Positions 43,038 to 56,643 of a DNA stretch of 64,000 nt are shown here, piece by piece. Source of the DNA: Turritopsis dohrnii. Taxonomy: Eukaryota; Cnidaria; Hydrozoa; Anthoathecata; Oceaniidae. The notes below the pieces were generated by a model. That model made no database searches, was not told where the DNA came from, and saw only the letters and a list, made by a program, of their open reading frames with translations. The translations under genes and the position numbers were made by a program. The stretch lies in NCBI GenBank assembly GCA_027922465.2, contig BQMF02000221.1, positions 605,751-669,750 on the forward strand, in the 5' to 3' direction. Numbering within the stretch: position 1 is the first letter of the stretch; each line of letters opens with the position of its first letter.

Positions 43038-45335
43038 TTATGCATGTACATAATTTATTCGTATTTCTGGTGGAAGAACCAAATTGATTATTATTATTAT
43101 TGTTATTATTATTATTATTCTATTTTCATTTGTACTATGTAATTCACACAAAGGTATATTTCCTGGTATGTTTTCAAGGTGTTTCTGAGTTCCTTTCTTT
43201 ATGATACCAAGGGCACCGATGATAACCGGGATTGTGGTGGCTCTCACATTCCACATCTTGGAGATTTCAATCTCTAGGTCTTTGTATTTACTCAGTTTTT
43301 CAAATTCCTTCGCTGATACATTTTTATCATTAGGATCACTCATATCTATCAATTGGCACGTTCTTTTGGCTTTATCCTTAATAACTATATCAGGCCTATT
43401 CGCTTGGATAGTTCTGTCTGTGTGGATTGAGAAATCCCACAAAATAGTGACATTTTTGTTTTCAGTAACAGGCTCTGGTTTGTGTTCATACCATTTTTCA
43501 GTTGTGTCGATCTCAAAGTGTTTGCAGACTTTCCAATGAATGTATTGGCCAAAGCGTTTGTGTCTATTCATGTATTCGTTCGGGGCTAAAACAGAGCACC
43601 CTGACACTAGGTGGTCAATAGTTTCAGTCGTTTTATCACATAATCGACATTTTGGGTCTGCTCCGTTGTGCAGGATATTGGCTTGATAATTCCAAGTAAA
43701 CAAGGACTGATCTTGAGCAGCCATAATAAACCCTTCTGTTTCTGCCTTCAGGCCAGCACTTCTCAGCCACTGATGGGTGCCATTTGAATCAACATCAGCT
43801 TTCTGAATTTGAAGAGCATACTGACCATGGAGAGGCTTTCCTTTCCAGGTGTCATGGAATGCTTTGGTTCCATTCATTTTTGCAATTTTCTTTAACTTTC
43901 GGGCATTCTCTGTGACTTTCATTTCTCCCTCAAACTCTACCTCAAGGTCCATTCCCAGTTCATTTGCAAACTTCCTTCCTTCCTTAACTACAGAATGTAG
44001 CTTCTTTCAATTCTCGTGTTGGAAGCTCGTTGCATCATCCAGTCTTGAGATAAATTGAGGTATCTGTAAAGCCCGATGGTTGATGTTTTGTAGGAGAGTT
44101 CAAGTTGCGTCATACCTCGACCTCCGTTTCTTCTTGGCAGGTAGAGACGTTCTACGTCCGCTTTTGGGTGGTGCATGTTGTACATCGTTAATAACTTTCT
44201 GATCTTAGTGTTTATCTTCTTTATTTCATTCAGGTTCCAGTTTATAATATTAAAGCTGTATGTCATGACTGGAACAGCTACAGTGTTAATAGCAGTGATT
44301 CTATTTTTGGAGTTCAATTCTGTTTTCAGGATAGATCGAACTCTGCGGATGACTTCCTTCTTAATTTTATCTTTCATTGAAGCATGGTGAATACCATCAC
44401 CCTCGTTAACTTCAAGATATTTATAAACTTCTCCTTGTTCAAGATCTTTGATCACATTTACATCATCTAAGATGATGTTCTCTTTCTTCGTTAGTTTGCC
44501 TCTTCTAAATTTGGCTTTCGCACACTTATCCAACCCAAACTCCATCCCTATATCATCACTAAATCCTTTCACGATCTTTAGCAGTCCTTCAATTTCATTA
44601 TCATCCCTTCCATAGAGTTTTAGATCATCCATGTAGAAGAGGTGAGAAAACTTATCTTCATCGATCTTATATCCATATCCAGAGTTGTTCAATTCAAAGC
44701 TGAGAGGGATGAGGGAAATACAAAAAAGTAAAGGAGAAAGGGAGTCTCCCTGAAAAATTCCACGTCTTATTTCCAAATTTTCACAGGTGATCATACCATT
44801 CTGATGTGTAAGTAGAAGTCGGGTTTGCCACTGCTTCATGCTTTCTTTCAAGGTTGGGGAGACTTTACAGAGATCTAGCAAGCGGAGTATCCAGTTGTGG
44901 CGGACACTATCAAATGCTTTTTTGTAATCAATCCATGCACAACTCATATTTCTCATCTTTGTTTTACAGTTCTCAAGGATCATTTTATTGACAAGGAGTT
45001 GGTCTCTACAACCATAAGAACCTTGTCGACAGCCTTTTTGCTCAAGGGGAAGAAAGTTATTTTCGTCAAGATGGAGGTCAAAAGCTTGTATGTTGTGGAT
45101 AAGCATGTGATTGGCCTGTAGTTCTTAGATTCTTCAGTTTTGTCATTTTTGGCAAGGAGATAAGTAGTGCCTTGGCAAAGCCAAGGAGGGGATTGTTCCG
45201 GACTTTCCACAATATCGTTCAGTAGCTTGGCCAGAGTCATGTGCGATGAGGATAAGCTATTCAACCAAAAATTGGTGACTTTATCAACTCCAGGAATTAT
45301 TGTTATTGTTATTACTATTATTTCTGTTGTTGAAT
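43038..45335 (-). mobile_element. R4/Dong-like retrotransposon bounded by TAA repeats
   Basis: A minus-strand RT and endonuclease coding region lies between two TAA/ACA-rich microsatellites (43087-43127 and about 45296-45335). Dong elements are known to target TAA repeats. The 5' part is truncated: coding begins abruptly at PGVDKVTNFW next to the microsatellite. Confidence 0.75.
43087..45295 (-). pseudogene. R4/Dong-type reverse transcriptase plus restriction-like endonuclease, two frameshifts
   Basis: From high to low coordinate: SPPWLCQGTTYLL and NYRPITCLSTTYKLLTS; a frame change near 45060; GCRQGSYGCRDQL; WIDYKKAFDSV; RRGIFQGDSLSPLLF; catalytic YMDDLKLY; IGMEFGLDKCAKAKF. A second frame change follows near 43985. 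The rest has a CCHC knuckle (CRLC...H...C) with the DHLVSGCSVLAPNEY signature, and a restriction-like endonuclease with RPDIVIKDK and LIDMSDPND. These together are typical of the R2 superclade and closest to R4/Dong as I know it. It runs into the TAA repeat (poly-isoleucine) with no clear 3' UTR. Confidence 0.85.
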
Positions 45336-45613
45336 CGTTTACGAATATAGATATGTTTAAAGTATATACATATACAAAAAGCTAATTAGTATAGCCTTAT
45401 TACTCAGCGAACATTAAAGGGGCATTGGCCGGCTTAAAACAATAGAATTTGAGTTACTCTTGGTTATTCAAATCTGCCATGTGATTTGAGGAATAAAAAA
45501 TTAGAATGATCGAAGTTGTTATAAGTTGTTGAATAAGTTGTTATATATTATATCAAGTTCTTGTTTCTTTTTTTGTAACTGTACTGATTTTGCATCACTT
45601 CAAATTTGCTAAC
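45336..45613. other. Innermost part of the left arm
   Basis: AT-rich DNA with no gene, ending GCATCACTTCAAATTTGCTAAC at the spacer border. Confidence 0.5.
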
Positions 45614-45798
45614 ATTTTACCGTTACGCTCTTTCTGGCATGATGTTTTCTTGGTTAACTATGGCGTCAACATGAATTTTTGTTACATTCATGGAATCATT
45701 ATATTGTTAAATAGCACTATTAGATGTGACATTCACTGCCACATTTATTTATTTATTTATTTATTTACCTAATATTTATACACGATAAAAACACTTCA
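45614..45798. other. Unique 185-bp spacer at the palindrome centre
   Basis: The only non-mirrored sequence inside the palindrome. It includes a (TTTA)n tract near 45743-45768. Arm homology stops at AAC (45613) and restarts at GTT (45799). No gene is present. Confidence 0.9.
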
Positions 45799-46076
45799 GT
45801 TAGCAAATTTGAAGTGATGCAAAATCAGTACAGTTACAAAAAAAGAAACAAGAACTTGATATAATATATAACAACTTATTCAACAACTTATAACAACTTC
45901 GATCATTCTAATTTTTTATTCCTCAAATCACATGGCAGATTTGAATAACCAAGAGTAACTCAAATTCTATTGTTTTAAGCCGGCCAATGCCCCTTTAATG
46001 TTCGCTGAGTAATAAGGCTATACTAATTAGCTTTTTGTATATGTATATACTTTAAACATATCTATATTCGTAAACG

Positions 46077-48374
46077 ATTCAACAACAGAAATAATAGTAA
46101 TAACAATAACAATAATTCCTGGAGTTGATAAAGTCACCAATTTTTGGTTGAATAGCTTATCCTCATCGCACATGACTCTGGCCAAGCTACTGAACGATAT
46201 TGTGGAAAGTCCGGAACAATCCCCTCCTTGGCTTTGCCAAGGCACTACTTATCTCCTTGCCAAAAATGACAAAACTGAAGAATCTAAGAACTACAGGCCA
46301 ATCACATGCTTATCCACAACATACAAGCTTTTGACCTCCATCTTGACGAAAATAACTTTCTTCCCCTTGAGCAAAAAGGCTGTCGACAAGGTTCTTATGG
46401 TTGTAGAGACCAACTCCTTGTCAATAAAATGATCCTTGAGAACTGTAAAACAAAGATGAGAAATATGAGTTGTGCATGGATTGATTACAAAAAAGCATTT
46501 GATAGTGTCCGCCACAACTGGATACTCCGCTTGCTAGATCTCTGTAAAGTCTCCCCAACCTTGAAAGAAAGCATGAAGCAGTGGCAAACCCGACTTCTAC
46601 TTACACATCAGAATGGTATGATCACCTGTGAAAATTTGGAAATAAGACGTGGAATTTTTCAGGGAGACTCCCTTTCTCCTTTACTTTTTTGTATTTCCCT
46701 CATCCCTCTCAGCTTTGAATTGAACAACTCTGGATATGGATATAAGATCGATGAAGATAAGTTTTCTCACCTCTTCTACATGGATGATCTAAAACTCTAT
46801 GGAAGGGATGATAATGAAATTGAAGGACTGCTAAAGATCGTGAAAGGATTTAGTGATGATATAGGGATGGAGTTTGGGTTGGATAAGTGTGCGAAAGCCA
46901 AATTTAGAAGAGGCAAACTAACGAAGAAAGAGAACATCATCTTAGATGATGTAAATGTGATCAAAGATCTTGAACAAGGAGAAGTTTATAAATATCTTGA
47001 AGTTAACGAGGGTGATGGTATTCACCATGCTTCAATGAAAGATAAAATTAAGAAGGAAGTCATCCGCAGAGTTCGATCTATCCTGAAAACAGAATTGAAC
47101 TCCAAAAATAGAATCACTGCTATTAACACTGTAGCTGTTCCAGTCATGACATACAGCTTTAATATTATAAACTGGAACCTGAATGAAATAAAGAAGATAA
47201 ACACTAAGATCAGAAAGTTATTAACGATGTACAACATGCACCACCCAAAAGCGGACGTAGAACGTCTCTACCTGCCAAGAAGAAACGGAGGTCGAGGTAT
47301 GACGCAACTTGAACTCTCCTACAAAACATCAACCATCGGGCTTTACAGATACCTCAATTTATCTCAAGACTGGATGATGCAACGAGCTTCCAACACGAGA
47401 ATTGAAAGAAGCTACATTCTGTAGTTAAGGAAGGAAGGAAGTTTGCAAATGAACTGGGAATGGACCTTGAGGTAGAGTTTGAGGGAGAAATGAAAGTCAC
47501 AGAGAATGCCCGAAAGTTAAAGAAAATTGCAAAAATGAATGGAACCAAAGCATTCCATGACACCTGGAAAGGAAAGCCTCTCCATGGTCAGTATGCTCTT
47601 CAAATTCAGAAAGCTGATGTTGATTCAAATGGCACCCATCAGTGGCTGAGAAGTGCTGGCCTGAAGGCAGAAACAGAAGGGTTTATTATGGCTGCTCAAG
47701 ATCAGTCCTTGTTTACTTGGAATTATCAAGCCAATATCCTGCACAACGGAGCAGACCCAAAATGTCGATTATGTGATAAAACGACTGAAACTATTGACCA
47801 CCTAGTGTCAGGGTGCTCTGTTTTAGCCCCGAACGAATACATGAATAGACACAAACGCTTTGGCCAATACATTCATTGGAAAGTCTGCAAACACTTTGAG
47901 ATCGACACAACTGAAAAATGGTATGAACACAAACCAGAGCCTGTTACTGAAAACAAAAATGTCACTATTTTGTGGGATTTCTCAATCCACACAGACAGAA
48001 CTATCCAAGCGAATAGGCCTGATATAGTTATTAAGGATAAAGCCAAAAGAACGTGCCAATTGATAGATATGAGTGATCCTAATGATAAAAATGTATCAGC
48101 GAAGGAATTTGAAAAACTGAGTAAATACAAAGACCTAGAGATTGAAATCTCCAAGATGTGGAATGTGAGAGCCACCACAATCCCGGTTATCATCGGTGCC
48201 CTTGGTATCATAAAGAAAGGAACTCAGAAACACCTTGAAAACATACCAGGAAATATACCTTTGTGTGAATTACATAGTACAAATGAAAATAGAATAATAA
48301 TAATAATAACAATAATAATAATAATCAATTTGGTTCTTCCACCAGAAATACGAATAAATTATGTACATGCATAA
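46077..48374 (+). mobile_element. R4/Dong-like retrotransposon, right-arm copy
   Basis: Mirror of 43038-45335. The protein segments (46306-47424 and 47460-48374) are identical in both arms, including the same frameshifts. Confidence 0.8.
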
Positions 48375-51300
48375 CGTTGATATAAACTGTAATGCTAACG
48401 GATAATTTTTTTTTTTTTGTATATATATATAAAATGTTATTTATGAAAATGTTTCGCTATTGATTTGTCCAGGAGATATTTAAAGGTTTCACGTTTGAAG
48501 GCGCTGACTTCTTGGCATTCACGAACAGGTCTTGGCAAGTCGTTAAATGTTTTCATTGCATCATGTTGAAATGAACTGAATGCATCGTTACATATGATGG
48601 TATGTCCTATGTTCTCTCTTGAGTTCCTTAGGTTATGTATGTTTTCCTTAAGATCTGCACAGACATTGGCAGGTGCGTCTTCCTTATGTATTCCATTAAA
48701 GGCAAGAACTGCTATGGAGTAATCCATTCGTTCACAGATTGGTAACCAGGATAAACGAACGACGTCTGTGATGTCAGCACGTTTGTTTAGAACGAAACCA
48801 GCAGCAGCGTTTTGGACTTTTTGTAAACGTTTAATTAAATATTCTGGTAGATTTTTTAAAACTGCATTACTATAGTCCAGTTTGGAAAGGATTAGTGATA
48901 ATGCCAGTTGCTTTCTAACGTTGAAAGTGAGAAGTCGTTTCAATTTTCGCAGTGTTTGTAGTGTCGTGTAACAATCTTTGGTTGCTTTGGTTATATGGTC
49001 ATTCCAGTGAAGATGTTCGTTGACTATTACACCTAGCAGTTCATCGACTTTGTTCGTTCCAGGATTTCGCCATTGCATTTTATTTTAATTTCGTTGTTAT
49101 CAAGCTGGTGAACACGAGATAATTGACTCGTGGAGAAAAGCATGGATTTTGTTTTGGTAACTAGGTTCGACAATAGGGACCATTTGTTGAGGTTGTTGAT
49201 ATTTTTTTCCAGTCGTTGTTTTGAGATATACAGATCTTTTGGAGATGAATGGATGTATAGTGTGGTGTCATCGGCATATTGAAGAGTATTGGAATGTTCT
49301 AATTGTTGTTTTAGGTCTATGACATATAGGTTGAACAAGACAGGTCCCAGAATGGATCCTTGTGGAACACCAAATCCAGATTGAAGAGTATCAGAGATTT
49401 TTTCGTCGATTTGAACATAATGTGATCGGTTTGAAAGGTAAGCGGTGACCCAGAAAAGGAAAGATTTTGAAGTGTCTAGTTTGTGAAGTTTGTGAATTAG
49501 TGTTTTAAAGTCAATTGTATCAAAGGCTTTCGAGTAGTCAGCAAAGACAGCAATCGTTATTTCGCCCTTTTTCATGGCTTTGAGTATATCATCGCGTAGT
49601 TTTAGGAGACAGGAGATGGTGGAATGAGACTTGCGAAAGCCGAACTGTGTTGATTGGCATAATGATCGTGACTCTATGTATTCACAAAGCCGATGCAGAA
49701 CAACTCTTTCATAAACTTTCGACAACACGGGAAGGACTGATAGTCTGATATTGGACGATAGTCGCTTGGTGACGAAAGACGCTACAGGAAATTTGTTGTT
49801 TTGGATAAAGTTATTGATAATGTGTGTTAATGGTGATATTCTTTTGGACGTTTAGATGATAATGCTTTTCTATAAAATAAACTTTTTGCTTTCTTTATAA
49901 TTGACTTCAGTTCATTACGGATGTTTCTGTAAGCGTTCCAGTCCGCTTGACTTTGGGTACGGTGAGCTGTCCTTATGAGATTATTTCTTTTTTCAAGTTT
50001 CTGTGAGAGATCGAAGTCTTTCAACCAAGGAGCAGGGGGTCTTGTCATTTTATACTTCACAGGCGCATGGCGATTGATACATTCACTTACAAGTAAGTTG
50101 AACGTATTCAGTTGGTCGGATGGATTGTCAAATGCGTATAATATGTTGAAAGGAATTTGACTGAAGTATTTGATGTATTCCTCTAATCTGAAATTTTTGA
50201 AGTCGCGTATAAACTTGTATCGTGGTTTGAAAGGTTCATTCCTGATGTTTGCGATGATGTAAGGAGCATCATGATCACTGATCGTTTCACAAGGAATGAC
50301 ATCTGTGTGGAGAATTTTTTCAGGAATGTTTGTGATAATGTAATCAATAAGTGATCGTTTCGAGTTGGTTTATCCACGATGTTTTTTAACTCAAAGATTT
50401 GAAGCATTTCTTGGTATTTTCTTTCTGTTGGGGAATTCGAAAGTAGGTTGATATTAAAATCTCCACATATTATCATTGGTCCATCCCAGATGTTGCTTAT
50501 TTGTGCTAACACATTTTCGAATCGCAAGATGCATAAATCTTTCATCGTCGAGTCTGAATGGGTTTGGTAGACAATACCGAGTAAAAGAGTGTGGTTTTTG
50601 TTTTAACCTTTGATTTCCAGCCATAGATGTTCTATGCTTGGATCTATCCGGTTTAGATCTTTTCGAATTTTATAACGAATACTATTTTTGATGTAGGCTC
50701 GGACACCACCACTTCTTTTTCCTATATCCGAACACATAGCAAACCCAGCTGCACACCCACATTGTCAATCAAACTAAAAGTCATTTCTACTAATCAGTAT
50801 GGATGTATCTGCTCATTGATCAGAATGTTTTCGCATTCAGAATTAGGAAGTTGGTGGTCATGGCTTGTCATCCGGCATGATCACTGCCTGAATGAGTTAA
50901 TGCAAATGTCCAACAAAAAACTAACAGTTAAAGTATCTCTGGCATCAAGTTAACTTGACACTGTTACAAGAATTTGAGCACAGACATCCATAAATATACA
51001 AACAATTCTAGCTTGTCACACGAAAGGTTTCACAGTATGCAAATGATCCCTCAAATAATTCAATACAATAATTCAAATAACAAGGCAGAATAAAGCAACT
51101 TATCTTGGTGAGAGACACTCCTAGATGGGAAGGAATTTATGGATTTAGGAATGGAAATTTCATTGGTGAACGGTTGATGTATTCCATGTTGTATCCTGGC
51201 ATTTTCACATAGTTCAAAAGATTAGGGTCAGCTTTCAGCCATGTTTCGGATAATTTCATGATATCTAACTTGTGCGTCTCAATGAGGTACTGAAATTCGT

Positions 51301-51472
51301 CAAACGAGGAGCAAATTGAACGTGTATTTAGGTGAGCTATGCTGGTATAGTTCCTGTGACTGTCGATTACATTTAGATGACTGTTGATATCTAGATTAAT
51401 GTTGTTATTAAGGGGAATTTCATGTGGATCATTGACCAATGTTATGTCTTCAACGTTACGAAATGGTAGGGT

Positions 51473-54097
51473 CCCAGCAGGCACCCAACGTTATACTAAC
51501 GTTAGTGTTTCGTTATTTTTTACGTTGTGGTAACGTTAGTGGTTGGTTAGAATGGAAGTCTTTTTTTAATTAGTATAACGTTGGATACTTACGTTAGTAT
51601 AACGTTAGATACTTACGTTAGTATAACGTTAAATACTTACGTTAGTATAACGTTAAATTCTTACGTTAGTATAACGTTAAATACTTACGTTAGCATAACG
51701 TTAGAAAGTTACATGAGGACAACGTTAAATTTCGTTAACAACATCAAAATGTTATAACATTGTAATGACTTCTGAAGTCATTATAAACAAATCCCGGTGT
51801 CCATCCCAACAAAGTAAGACAAATGACGAAAACAGCGAGTAGTCATAGAAGTTGATATTTACCTTTAATTGACAAGAAAAGTATATTTTTATGTCAATAT
51901 TTACGCATGCCTAATAGAAGAAAAAGAAACAAATATAAGTGAAGGTGTTAAACGAATGCTTGTGGTTACGGCAAATTGCAATAAATGAAAATCAATAGAA
52001 ATTTATGCTAGAACAGATATCTATTTTCCAGCTGACTAATGTCCATAGAACAGACATTTTGTGCTTTCATATGTTAACAAAGCAAAACACTCTGGGGATA
52101 CAACAAAATTAATCAGAAACCTTGAGTAAAAGATTTCTATTAAAAATAATCAAGTAGCAGGCCCTAATACTCTAGCTATCATCTATAAGTCATGTAGTAC
52201 AGATCTTGCCAGCAAAACCAAGATTAAATAATCAAACTGATTTCTCGTTTTAAGGCTAGACTAGCACGAAGTATATAATAGATATATAATAGACATATTA
52301 CCATGTGTAAAATGGAGAGGAAATACTAGGTTAGCACGGTAAAAGCGAGTTTTTTCAAGAGATACACTTCTTAATTGAAAAGGCGAAAATGTGTAGCAAG
52401 TGCGAATCAAAATTCATATCATCCTCAAGGACTTACTTATGATAGCCCTTACTAACGTAAGTATTTAACGTTATACTAATTAAAAAAAGACTTCCATTCT
52501 AACCAACCACTAACGTTACCACAACGTAAAAAATAACGTAACACTAACGTTAGTATAACGTAAATTAACGAAATTTAACGTTATACTAACGTAAGTATCT
52601 AACGTTATACTAACGTAAGTATCTAACGTTATACTAACGTAAGTATCTAACGTTATACTAACGTAAGTATTTAACGTTATACTAATTAAAAAAAGACTTC
52701 CATTCTAACCAACCACTAACGTTACCACAACGTAAAAACTAACGTAACACTAACGTTAATACAGTTGACTCTCGATAACTCGAACACTCGAAAACTCGAA
52801 CAACTCGGTAGGTCGAACTTTTTTTAAGGTCCCTTGAGTTTACAAGCCCTTTTGAGGCAAAAAAAATCTCGAAAACTCGAACACTCGAAAAGTCGAACAT
52901 CTCGATAGGTCGAACTTTTTTTTCGGTCCCTACGCTGAATTCCTCTCGATAACTCGAACTTTTCTCAAATATTTTTAAAAAAATTCGAAAAGACGTTGTA
53001 ATTCGAACGTTTGAATTTCGAATGTTTTCGAAAAATTCGAATTTTCAAAACACAGAAGAAACGCATGAAAAACATATCACAAAGATCATTTAAAATGGCG
53101 CCTGTAAAACCACGAAAGCTAGACAATAAATCCATAGGGATTAAATGTAAAGCCCTAAAAGACTTGGAAAAAGGTGTGAAAAACAAGGACGTTGCAGCAA
53201 AGTTAAAAAAACACCCTTTCAACATGCCTCAAAAATAAAAAGAAATTAACAGCTTCACTGGAAAAGAAAGGCATGTCTTCATCACGAAAAAGCACACGTT
53301 GTGGAGACTACGATCAGTTAGATAAAGCTGTTTTTAAATGGTTTGTGGGTACGAAGAGTCAACAAGTTCCAATTGATGGCACCATTCTTAAAGAAAAAGC
53401 CTTGGAATTTGCAAAGAAATTAAAGATTGCGGGGTTTAACAAGTCAAGTCAAACAAAGTTGTATGACCGATTTTTTTCGTAAGAAATGATAAGTAAGAAA
53501 ATTGCTCCAAATTCCTCTGTGTCATTTTCATTTTCTTCTTGATTTAACCTAACACCTTGTCTACCCAGTACACCCTGCGATTTTTGCACTTTCGGTAATA
53601 CATGGAGACAGCGAAAAATACCCGGAGGGAGTCAAAAACGCCGGAACTGGAGATACCGACTATATTACCTAACATCTCGAAAACTCGAACTCTCAATAGG
53701 TCGAACTTTTTTCAAGGTCCCGTGAGAGTTCGAGTTATCGAGAGTCGACTGTACAACGTAAATTAACGAAATTTAACGTTATACTAACGTAAGTATAATC
53801 TAACGTTATACTAACGTAAGTATCTAACGTTATACTAACGTAAGTATTTAACGTTATACTAATTAAAAAAAGACTTCCATTCTAACCAACCACTAACGTT
53901 ACCACAACGTAAAAACTAACGTAACACTAACGTTAATACAACGTAAATTAACGAAATTTAACGTTGTCCTGATGTAACTTTCTAACGTTGTACTAACGTA
54001 AGTAGTTAACGTTGGAATAACGTTGGTTTTACGTTGGTAACGTTAAACCTAGAACCAACGTTAGACTAACGTTAGATAAACGTTGGGTGCCTGCTGG
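51473..54097. mobile_element. ACGTTA-rich MITE, right-arm copy
   Basis: Mirror of 37315-39939, with the same inverted ends and interior. Confidence 0.75.
52762..53751 (+). mobile_element. Tigger derivative, right-arm copy
   Basis: Mirror of 37661-38650. The transposase N-terminal fragments are at 53095-53238 and 53273-53482 (plus). Confidence 0.8.
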
Positions 54098-54487
54098 GGT
54101 ATGCCAAAGACAGCTATTGCAAGTCCAAATTGATGGTATTCTTGCATTTGAAAACTGCACTTTAACGTTTTTTGTACAGTTAAAGTGGGTGGCAGACTTA
54201 CATTGGCAGCACTCCATACGTCTAGTACTACACTTTACTGTTTTTAAACATACGTTGCATAGTGCTGGACCAGGGTTTATTTCGATATCTCCTGCCAATA
54301 ATATGCTTTATGTTGTGTTGTGGTTGCTGTAGTAGGGATGTGGTGAAGATCATTTTGTTCGCTTTGATTTAGTCAGATGAAATGTCTTTGTACGGGCGAT
54401 ATTCGTTGCTTCGGTATTACAATCTTCAGTAAGCAAAAATAACAACAGGAACGCGGTGTGGATAAAGATTCTTCGTAAGTTCGTCAT

Positions 54488-55108
54488 TCTGCGATAAAAT
54501 CTTAAAAAATGAACTCAGTCAAGGCCCAATTAGCTCCTACCTCTACTTTGTTCAATTTTTAGATTTCTGCAAGGCAATGCAAGGGAAAAGAGCAGAAAAT
54601 ACACATTTTTTACTCAATATTTTCAGACTTCAAAAAATCCGTTACGGAAGCCCTTGCATATAAAATTGATTTTGTTAAAATGACTTTTAGTTTTATTGTT
54701 TACATCTGTAGCACTTTGTAATTTTTATTGTAAGAATGTGTTAATCGATCATTATAGTTTAAATGATCTGTTACCTCTAGAAAATCCCTTTTAGCTTCTT
54801 AACCATCCATAAATACAAAGTTTTTTTTGAATTATAAGATAGTTTACAGAATTATCTTTCTGATGGTGTTTGAATTGCTAAAAACTGACAAGTGTATAAA
54901 AAGTTATTACTTGTTGAAGTTTCGGGCTAAATTTCTCAGAGACGCACTGTACAAGGGTTAAATATTAAGTAATTAGAGATTAATTAGAGTTATAAAATAT
55001 GTAAGGTTGGTGGAAAAGTAATTACAGTGGAAATAACACACATCAGTGCATAAGATGATAAAGACGAAGAAAAGAACATTGAAACAAAACAAAAACAATT
55101 ATACAATA
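54488..55108. other. Mirror of 36305-36924; no gene recognised
   Basis: AT-rich sequence. The run of 8 T here corresponds to 7 A in the left arm. Confidence 0.4.
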
Positions 55109-55780
55109 CTAGCCGCCAAGGCGGCGTCGCTCGCCGCCCATGTTCAACCTGCGTTGATGTCACGAAAAATAAAATTTAGGAATTGACAACGGAAAGTGTA
55201 TCCATGTTGTAGAGCACGAAAAACTGATCAAAAAAATGTATGGGATCATTTTGCTACGACCAACCGTTACGGAGATATTGTTGATCAAAAACTTTTGATG
55301 ACGTCATAGATCCTTTCCCCAAATAAATTGGACCCAAATTTTTCGTCACCCCATCGCCTATATCGCGGACCCCAGAAAACGTCAGTTATCCCTATTGGTT
55401 ACGGAGATAATTTTCCCTAAACATCGCATTCGATTAGGGTCTCAATACAGTGGTTTCACACTGACGTCATTCATTCATTCATTCAATAGGTTTATTCCGT
55501 AAATAGAAATTTACACTACCTAAGTACGCATAGAAGATTTACATACAAAAGATTTTGCTCTACAAAAGATCTTGAATAGTCTTTAAATGTTCATCGATTG
55601 TGTTATTCCATACTGTCAGGTTTGCTTTTGCTATATTCACAGCTTCCTCCCATGTTAAGTTCATTTTCATTTTTTTTGACGTCGCACAAAATAAAATAAA
55701 ATAATCACTCTGCAACTTAATCTACCATTTTTGCGTGACGGACAAACGGACAAATGGAGAATCGGCTATTAATATATAGA
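55109..55780 (-). mobile_element. Helitron tandem unit 3, right-arm copy
   Basis: Mirror of 35634-36304, with CTAG and hairpin at the low-coordinate end. Small homopolymer differences from the left arm. Confidence 0.75.
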
Positions 55781-56643
55781 CTAGCCGCCCATATCCACCT
55801 GCTCTGTATCACTCTATCAATAAACGTCAAATTTCCTTATAAACGGCTCGTACAACTTGTGCTCAACCAAAAGCAGATTCGAAGTCACAACCTCTAATAA
55901 AACCAATCTTTTATCAGTACTTTCAAAACATAGAGAGAGAAACATAGAAACATAGAGAGAGAAAAACTTCAACTTTTTATTAGCTTTTGTTTTAAAAAAG
56001 TTACGCGCTCTAACATGGGTGCTATCAAACGTAAAGGGGAAATGGTTTCTCTTCTTAAAAAGATCACACGGGAGGAGAGAAAAAAAAGGCACGTGCTAAA
56101 TGAATAAAGAGAATAAAAAAAACGTTCGATCAGAAGCGCTTAACAATTAAAAAAAGAAATTAAATTAAAAGAAAAGCAAAAAAACATTTTGTTTCATGAT
56201 ACTCTTTTTTTACCTATCGGTTTTTAAACATTTTTTGATTGCTCGAAAAAAAGTTTACCCGTTTCAGACAATCAGGAAAGGATACGTTAGGATACACTGG
56301 CAAACATGCTGCCACTGCTGCTTTTTGTCCAAACTGTTTAATCAGTTGGTTTCTTTGTATTTAGTTGATGTATTGTTTTCAAAGCCAACGTAGTCAAACG
56401 TAGTCCTTGGAATATAAAACTAACAATAATAATAAAAACAAAACGTTATTCCTATTAGTTCATCAGCCAAAAAAGTCATGTTCGATTTGGGTTGCAATGT
56501 ATTTGCTTCGAACTCACGTCGCACACAAAAAAGAAATAATTTCGCTCACAACTCAATCTACCATTTTGCGTGACTTACAAACAAACAAACAAACAAACAA
56601 ACAGACAGACAGACAGACAGAGAATCGGCTAATAATATAAAGA
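55781..56643 (-). mobile_element. Helitron tandem unit 2, right-arm copy, hairpin lost
   Basis: Mirror of 34775-35633, including the same missing hairpin, so that deletion predates the inverted duplication (or is shared by both haplotypes). Confidence 0.75.

Larger units (their letters stand above)
27415..45613 (+). repeat. Left arm of a ~36.6-kb palindrome
   Basis: The last bases of the window (64000 inward) are the exact reverse complement of 27415 onward, and the match continues to the centre. Paired features have coordinate sums between 91412 and 91419 along the whole arm, showing only small net indels. The left boundary is unknown, because the partner of anything left of 27415 would lie beyond the window. 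Confidence 0.97.
48407..54487 (-). mobile_element. CR1-like LINE, right-arm copy
   Basis: Mirror of 36925-43005: the same C-terminal region (48437-49078), RT (49033-49728), endonuclease pieces (49827-51484), PHD finger and 2A-like motif (54266-54289), with the same stops, frameshifts and ~430-bp insertion. Confidence 0.85.

Noticed and set aside
56407..56640. ORF with a threonine-asparagine-lysine-glutamine repeat tail
   Set aside because: A translation of the GTTTG microsatellite at a Helitron start.
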